DNA of 53,825 nt from Eubacteriales bacterium (GTDB lineage Bacteria > Bacillota > Clostridia > Lachnospirales > Lachnospiraceae): NCBI GenBank assembly GCA_030537135.1, contig JAUNOP010000013.1, positions 1 through 53,825 on the forward strand, given 5' to 3'. A program made the position numbers and the translations under genes. The notes under the pieces were generated by a model. It saw only the letters and a program-made list of their open reading frames with translations, did no database searches and was not told the origin of the DNA. Below are positions 51,495 through 53,825 of the stretch, one piece after another. Position 1 is the stretch's first letter, and every line of letters starts with the position of its first letter.

Positions 51495-52636
51495 TTAGTC
51501 ATCTCCCACGGCAAGGGCAAATCCGCTGTTGCCGCCGCCGCTTATCGGGCGGGAGAGAAAATCACAAACGAGTTTGACGGGGAAATCCACGACTACACCC
51601 GCAAGGGCGGCGTTGTCCACACCGAGATTTTGCTACCCGACCACGCCCCCGCCGCTTTCTCTGACAGGGCGGTTTTGTGGAACGCGGTTGAGAAAATCGA
51701 GAAAGCGAAAAACGCCCAGCTTGCAAGGGAGATTGAACTTGCCTTGCCCCGCGAACTGACAAGGGAGCAGAGCATTTCCCTTGTGCGGGAGTATGTGAAG
51801 CGGCATTTTGTGGCGGCGGCAATCTCCACGCCCACATCATGCTGACTATGCGCCCGTTTGACGAGCGCGTAGACCACCGTTCTTATGCGCGGCAAGGAAT
51901 AGACCAAATCCCCACCGTCCATTTAGGCGTTGCCGCGTCTGCTATGGAGAAGCGCGGCATACGCACCGAGCGCGGCGACCTCAACCGCGAAATCGAGGTA
52001 ACAAACGGACGTTTGCGGCAGTTAAAGGCGCGTATCGGGAAGCTGCGGGAATGGCTCAAAGAAGAAGCCGAGAACACCGCGCCGCCCACCCTTGCCGACT
52101 ACATTCAAGGCATACTGACGCGCAAGGCACAGGCGGGGAAATCGGGCTATTCCCAATCCCTCTATAACCTCAAGGACGCGGCGAATATGCTGAACTTTTT
52201 AACCGCCAACGGCATAGAGGATATGGCGGGGCTTGATGAAAAATTCAAGTCCATGATAGGGGAACAACTGGACATTCAAGGCAAACTGAAACCTGTTGAA
52301 CGGCGCATGAACACGCTGAAAAAGCATATCGAGCAATCCGATATTTATTTCAAGTACAAGGGGAAAAAGCCGCTGACGGAAAGCGAGCAAATCCTGTTTA
52401 CGGCGGCGAAAGACTACCTCAAAGGCGTGATGAACGGCAAGACCACAATCCCGACAAAGGCATGGAAAACGGAGTATGCCAAGCTGACCGCCGAGAGGAA
52501 AGCACTCAATCAACGGTATCTTGCACTCAAAGAGGAAGTGAAAGAAGCCGAGAAAATCCGAAAGAGCGTTTACAGTATTTTGCGGCAGGAACAGAGGGAA
52601 CACGCACACCGCAGGACACAGGATATGGAGCGATAA
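51495..52636 (+). pseudogene. MobA/MobL-type relaxase with deletions
   Basis: Reading starts without a start codon at LVISHGKGKSAVAAAAYRAGEKI, a typical MobA/TraA relaxase N-terminus lacking its first ~10 residues. After KRHFVAA at ~51813 the frame is lost: a small deletion removes the segment before the metal-binding GNLHAHIMLTMRPFDE, which continues one frame over. There a second in-frame deletion joins FDE to RVDHRSYARQGIDQIPTVHLGVAA, skipping ~60 residues. The C-terminal half to 52636 is long and charged. GC-rich and codon use differ from neighbours. Remnant of a mobilizable or conjugative element. Confidence 0.85.
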
Positions 52637-52718
52637 CAGACAGGGAGGCGAGGATAGTCAATATCTGCCCCGCCGCCCATTTTTTTGTGTTCCTGATAAA
52701 TGGAAATTAGCCTAAGTT

Positions 52719-53441
52719 TTATAAGCGCCTTGAAATAACTCCCCAAGTTTCTTTTGTTAAAAAACTTTCTTCGGCTACTAATTCCATTTCCTTGAATCGA
52801 GCCCATGGAATGCTAAATGAAAGGGTTTCGCCGCTTATGCACTTTCTTGCTGATGGATCTGTCAGCCCAATATAACATTTCTGATTTGTGTTTTCTGCCG
52901 AGAATGGAAACAATACAGATTGTGCACACCCAGAGCCAAAAGTTACAGCAGTATTGTCTAAACTTTTTCTATCAAAGTTTGATAGGGTTACAAGACCTGA
53001 GAGCTGGTCGGCATTTACCAAAAAAATAATACCGTCTAAGTTTTCTTTTAACTCTGAATCCACATTACAAAGTGGTGTAAATACAAGGTAATTGTCCGTT
53101 CGGTATTCCGGCATTGACTCAATATAATCTAATGCCAATTCCGGGCTTCTTCTGTAAAATTCCCCTGCTTTTGGCCCTTTTCCACCAACGGACAAGTGGT
53201 ATTCAATTATGCCCGTTTTAAACGGCTCAATTCCTATCCCTGCACGACCACCCTTGCACGTGACAGTTTTATCACAAAATGTTGCCGTTATGCCTTTATT
53301 AGCAGAGGCATTAAGCATGGCAACAATACAGCCCCATTTACCTTCTTTGAATTGAACCGCATTTTCCGGACACTTATTTGTACGGTAAACAGCAACAGGA
53401 TAGTTGTGAAGTTTAAGCAATGAAGCAATTTTACTCTCCAT
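52719..53441 (-). CDS. DUF169-family protein
   Basis: 240 residues, GGAGGAATCAAA before the ATG. DUF169 features: SLLKLHNYPVAVYRTNKCPENAV, WGCIVAMLNASANKG, CKGGRAGIGIEPFK, FGSGCAQSVLFPFSAENTNQKCYIGLTDPSARKC and FSIPWARFKEM. Found in archaea and anaerobic bacteria, no established function; conserved Cys suggest metal or redox chemistry. AT-richer than the relaxase fragments on both sides and on the opposite strand, so it looks like a cargo or inserted gene. Confidence 0.85.
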   Translation of the reverse strand: MESKIASLLKLHNYPVAVYRTNKCPENAVQFKEGKWGCIVAMLNASANKGITATFCDKTVTCKGGRAGIGIEPFKTGIIEYHLSVGGKGPKAGEFYRRSPELALDYIESMPEYRTDNYLVFTPLCNVDSELKENLDGIIFLVNADQLSGLVTLSNFDRKSLDNTAVTFGSGCAQSVLFPFSAENTNQKCYIGLTDPSARKCISGETLSFSIPWARFKEMELVAEESFLTKETWGVISRRL

Positions 53442-53566
53442 TTTGATTCCTCCTCATACAATCAGACTAACCATAGCAAGTATTATAATCAAACCTTTCA
53501 ATTCATTTTTGTCAATTATTTTGCTATCTAATAAATTATAGCAGATTTTTCTGCCGCAAGCAATCA

Positions 53567-53689
53567 ATGTTTTATGTCCGTTCCGACTATCCAGACCGTC
53601 AAGGGACGAGTAGTATTTTTTCGCAAAGGACGCGAAAAAATCTCCACGTCAAGAACTTCATGGGCGATACTTCCCCCTATGACTGGTAG
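53567..53689 (+). pseudogene. C-terminal fragment of a mobile-element gene
   Basis: A 40-codon frame (FYVRSDYPDRQGTSSIFSQRTR, then LHVKNFMGDTSPYDW and stop) that looks like the conserved end of a larger protein. No ribosome site precedes the ATG, and the sequence left of it is AT-rich and non-coding. I cannot name the family; its position beside relaxase debris suggests the same element. Confidence 0.4.
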
Positions 53690-53723
53690 GTGTGGGGAGG
53701 GAAGGGGTTGGGATAGGATAGGA

Positions 53724-53760
53724 GCAGGAAATCCAGAAACGGACTTCCTGCTTTTCTTTT
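53724..53760 (+). terminator. Terminator hairpin
   Basis: GCAGGAA (53724-53730) pairs with TTCCTGC (53745-53751), with an inner TCC/GGA, followed by TTTTCTTTT. Confidence 0.75.
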
Positions 53761-53784
53761 GTCAGAAATCAGGAGATTTTAACC

Positions 53785-53825
53785 ATGACAGACATTGAAG
53801 AAAAGATTGCGAAAGCCGAGGACGA
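53785..53825 (+). CDS. Start of a gene cut by the window end
   Basis: TCAGGAGATTTTAACC leads into ATG 53785 and 13 codons (MTDIEEKIAKAED) before the window ends. A highly charged helical start like this is seen in small proteins next to relaxase genes (MobC/DUF3847-like), but the fragment is too short to assign. Confidence 0.5.
   Translation, partial: MTDIEEKIAKAED

Overview
The window looks like an accessory-rich piece of a gut Firmicutes chromosome, most likely Lachnospiraceae (Blautia / Ruminococcus-like). The signs are AGGAGG-type ribosome binding sites, a CIRCE heat-shock operator, two YesM/YesN-type two-component systems tied to carbohydrate ABC transporters, a YesL protein, several glycoside hydrolases, MATE pumps paired with regulators, and many decayed mobile elements. 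No rRNA or tRNA gene was seen.

Layout. 1-3.8 kb is decayed: an insertion-sequence remnant, an apparently complete type I toxin-antitoxin module, an orphan ribbon-helix-helix protein, and a broken nucleoside-type ABC transporter (5'-truncated and frameshifted ATPase, two permeases fused by a deletion, truncated GntR regulator). 3.9-8.1 kb holds a minus-strand operon (APC permease, thioredoxin-fold protein, PatB/MalY C-S lyase, RidA) opposite a MarR regulator, with paired operator palindromes and a MITE-like element that seems to have split a further operator in front of marR. 8.2-10.1 kb is a truncated response regulator and two transposase remnants. 10.4-16 kb has a cytoplasmic hybrid histidine kinase, a MATE pump with a 19-bp-spacer MerR-type promoter, its probable MerR regulator, and a GNAT acetyltransferase. 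16.4-19.5 kb has a second copy of the IS remnant, a stand-alone peptidoglycan glycosyltransferase and a GH95 pseudogene. 19.5-21.2 kb is a CIRCE-controlled Hsp20 gene followed by a DnaJ-like gene.

21.3-29.0 kb is one sugar-sensing and uptake locus: kinase, regulator, a lipoprotein binding protein in the regulator operon, then a paralogous binding protein with two permeases. 29.1-33.5 kb carries kptA, a DUF2284 protein, a MATE pump and a convergent AraC regulator. 33.7-43.6 kb is a coherent Gram-positive utilisation locus for beta-xyloside/glucoside oligosaccharides: GH30, GH43, regulator, kinase, binding protein, two permeases, YesL. No ATPase is encoded in either ABC locus, so a shared MsmK-type ATPase elsewhere is implied. 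43.7-46.1 kb has a likely yybP-ykoY (Mn2+) riboswitch ahead of a Na+/Ca2+ exchanger-family gene and a YihS-like sugar isomerase.

46.4-51.5 kb appears to be a redox locus under a LysR regulator: an alpha/beta hydrolase, a broken flavodoxin-like gene, a ferredoxin-domain aldo/keto reductase, a small conserved protein, and an unusual fusion of an iron-sulfur-type flavoprotein with a hexapeptide O-acetyltransferase. Two promoters in this locus share a 35-bp block. 51.5 kb to the end is the edge of a decayed mobilizable element: a relaxase with internal deletions, a DUF169 gene on the other strand, and the start of another gene cut by the window edge.

A recurrent theme is pseudogenes carrying clean internal deletions, plus three families of short dispersed hairpin repeats between genes.
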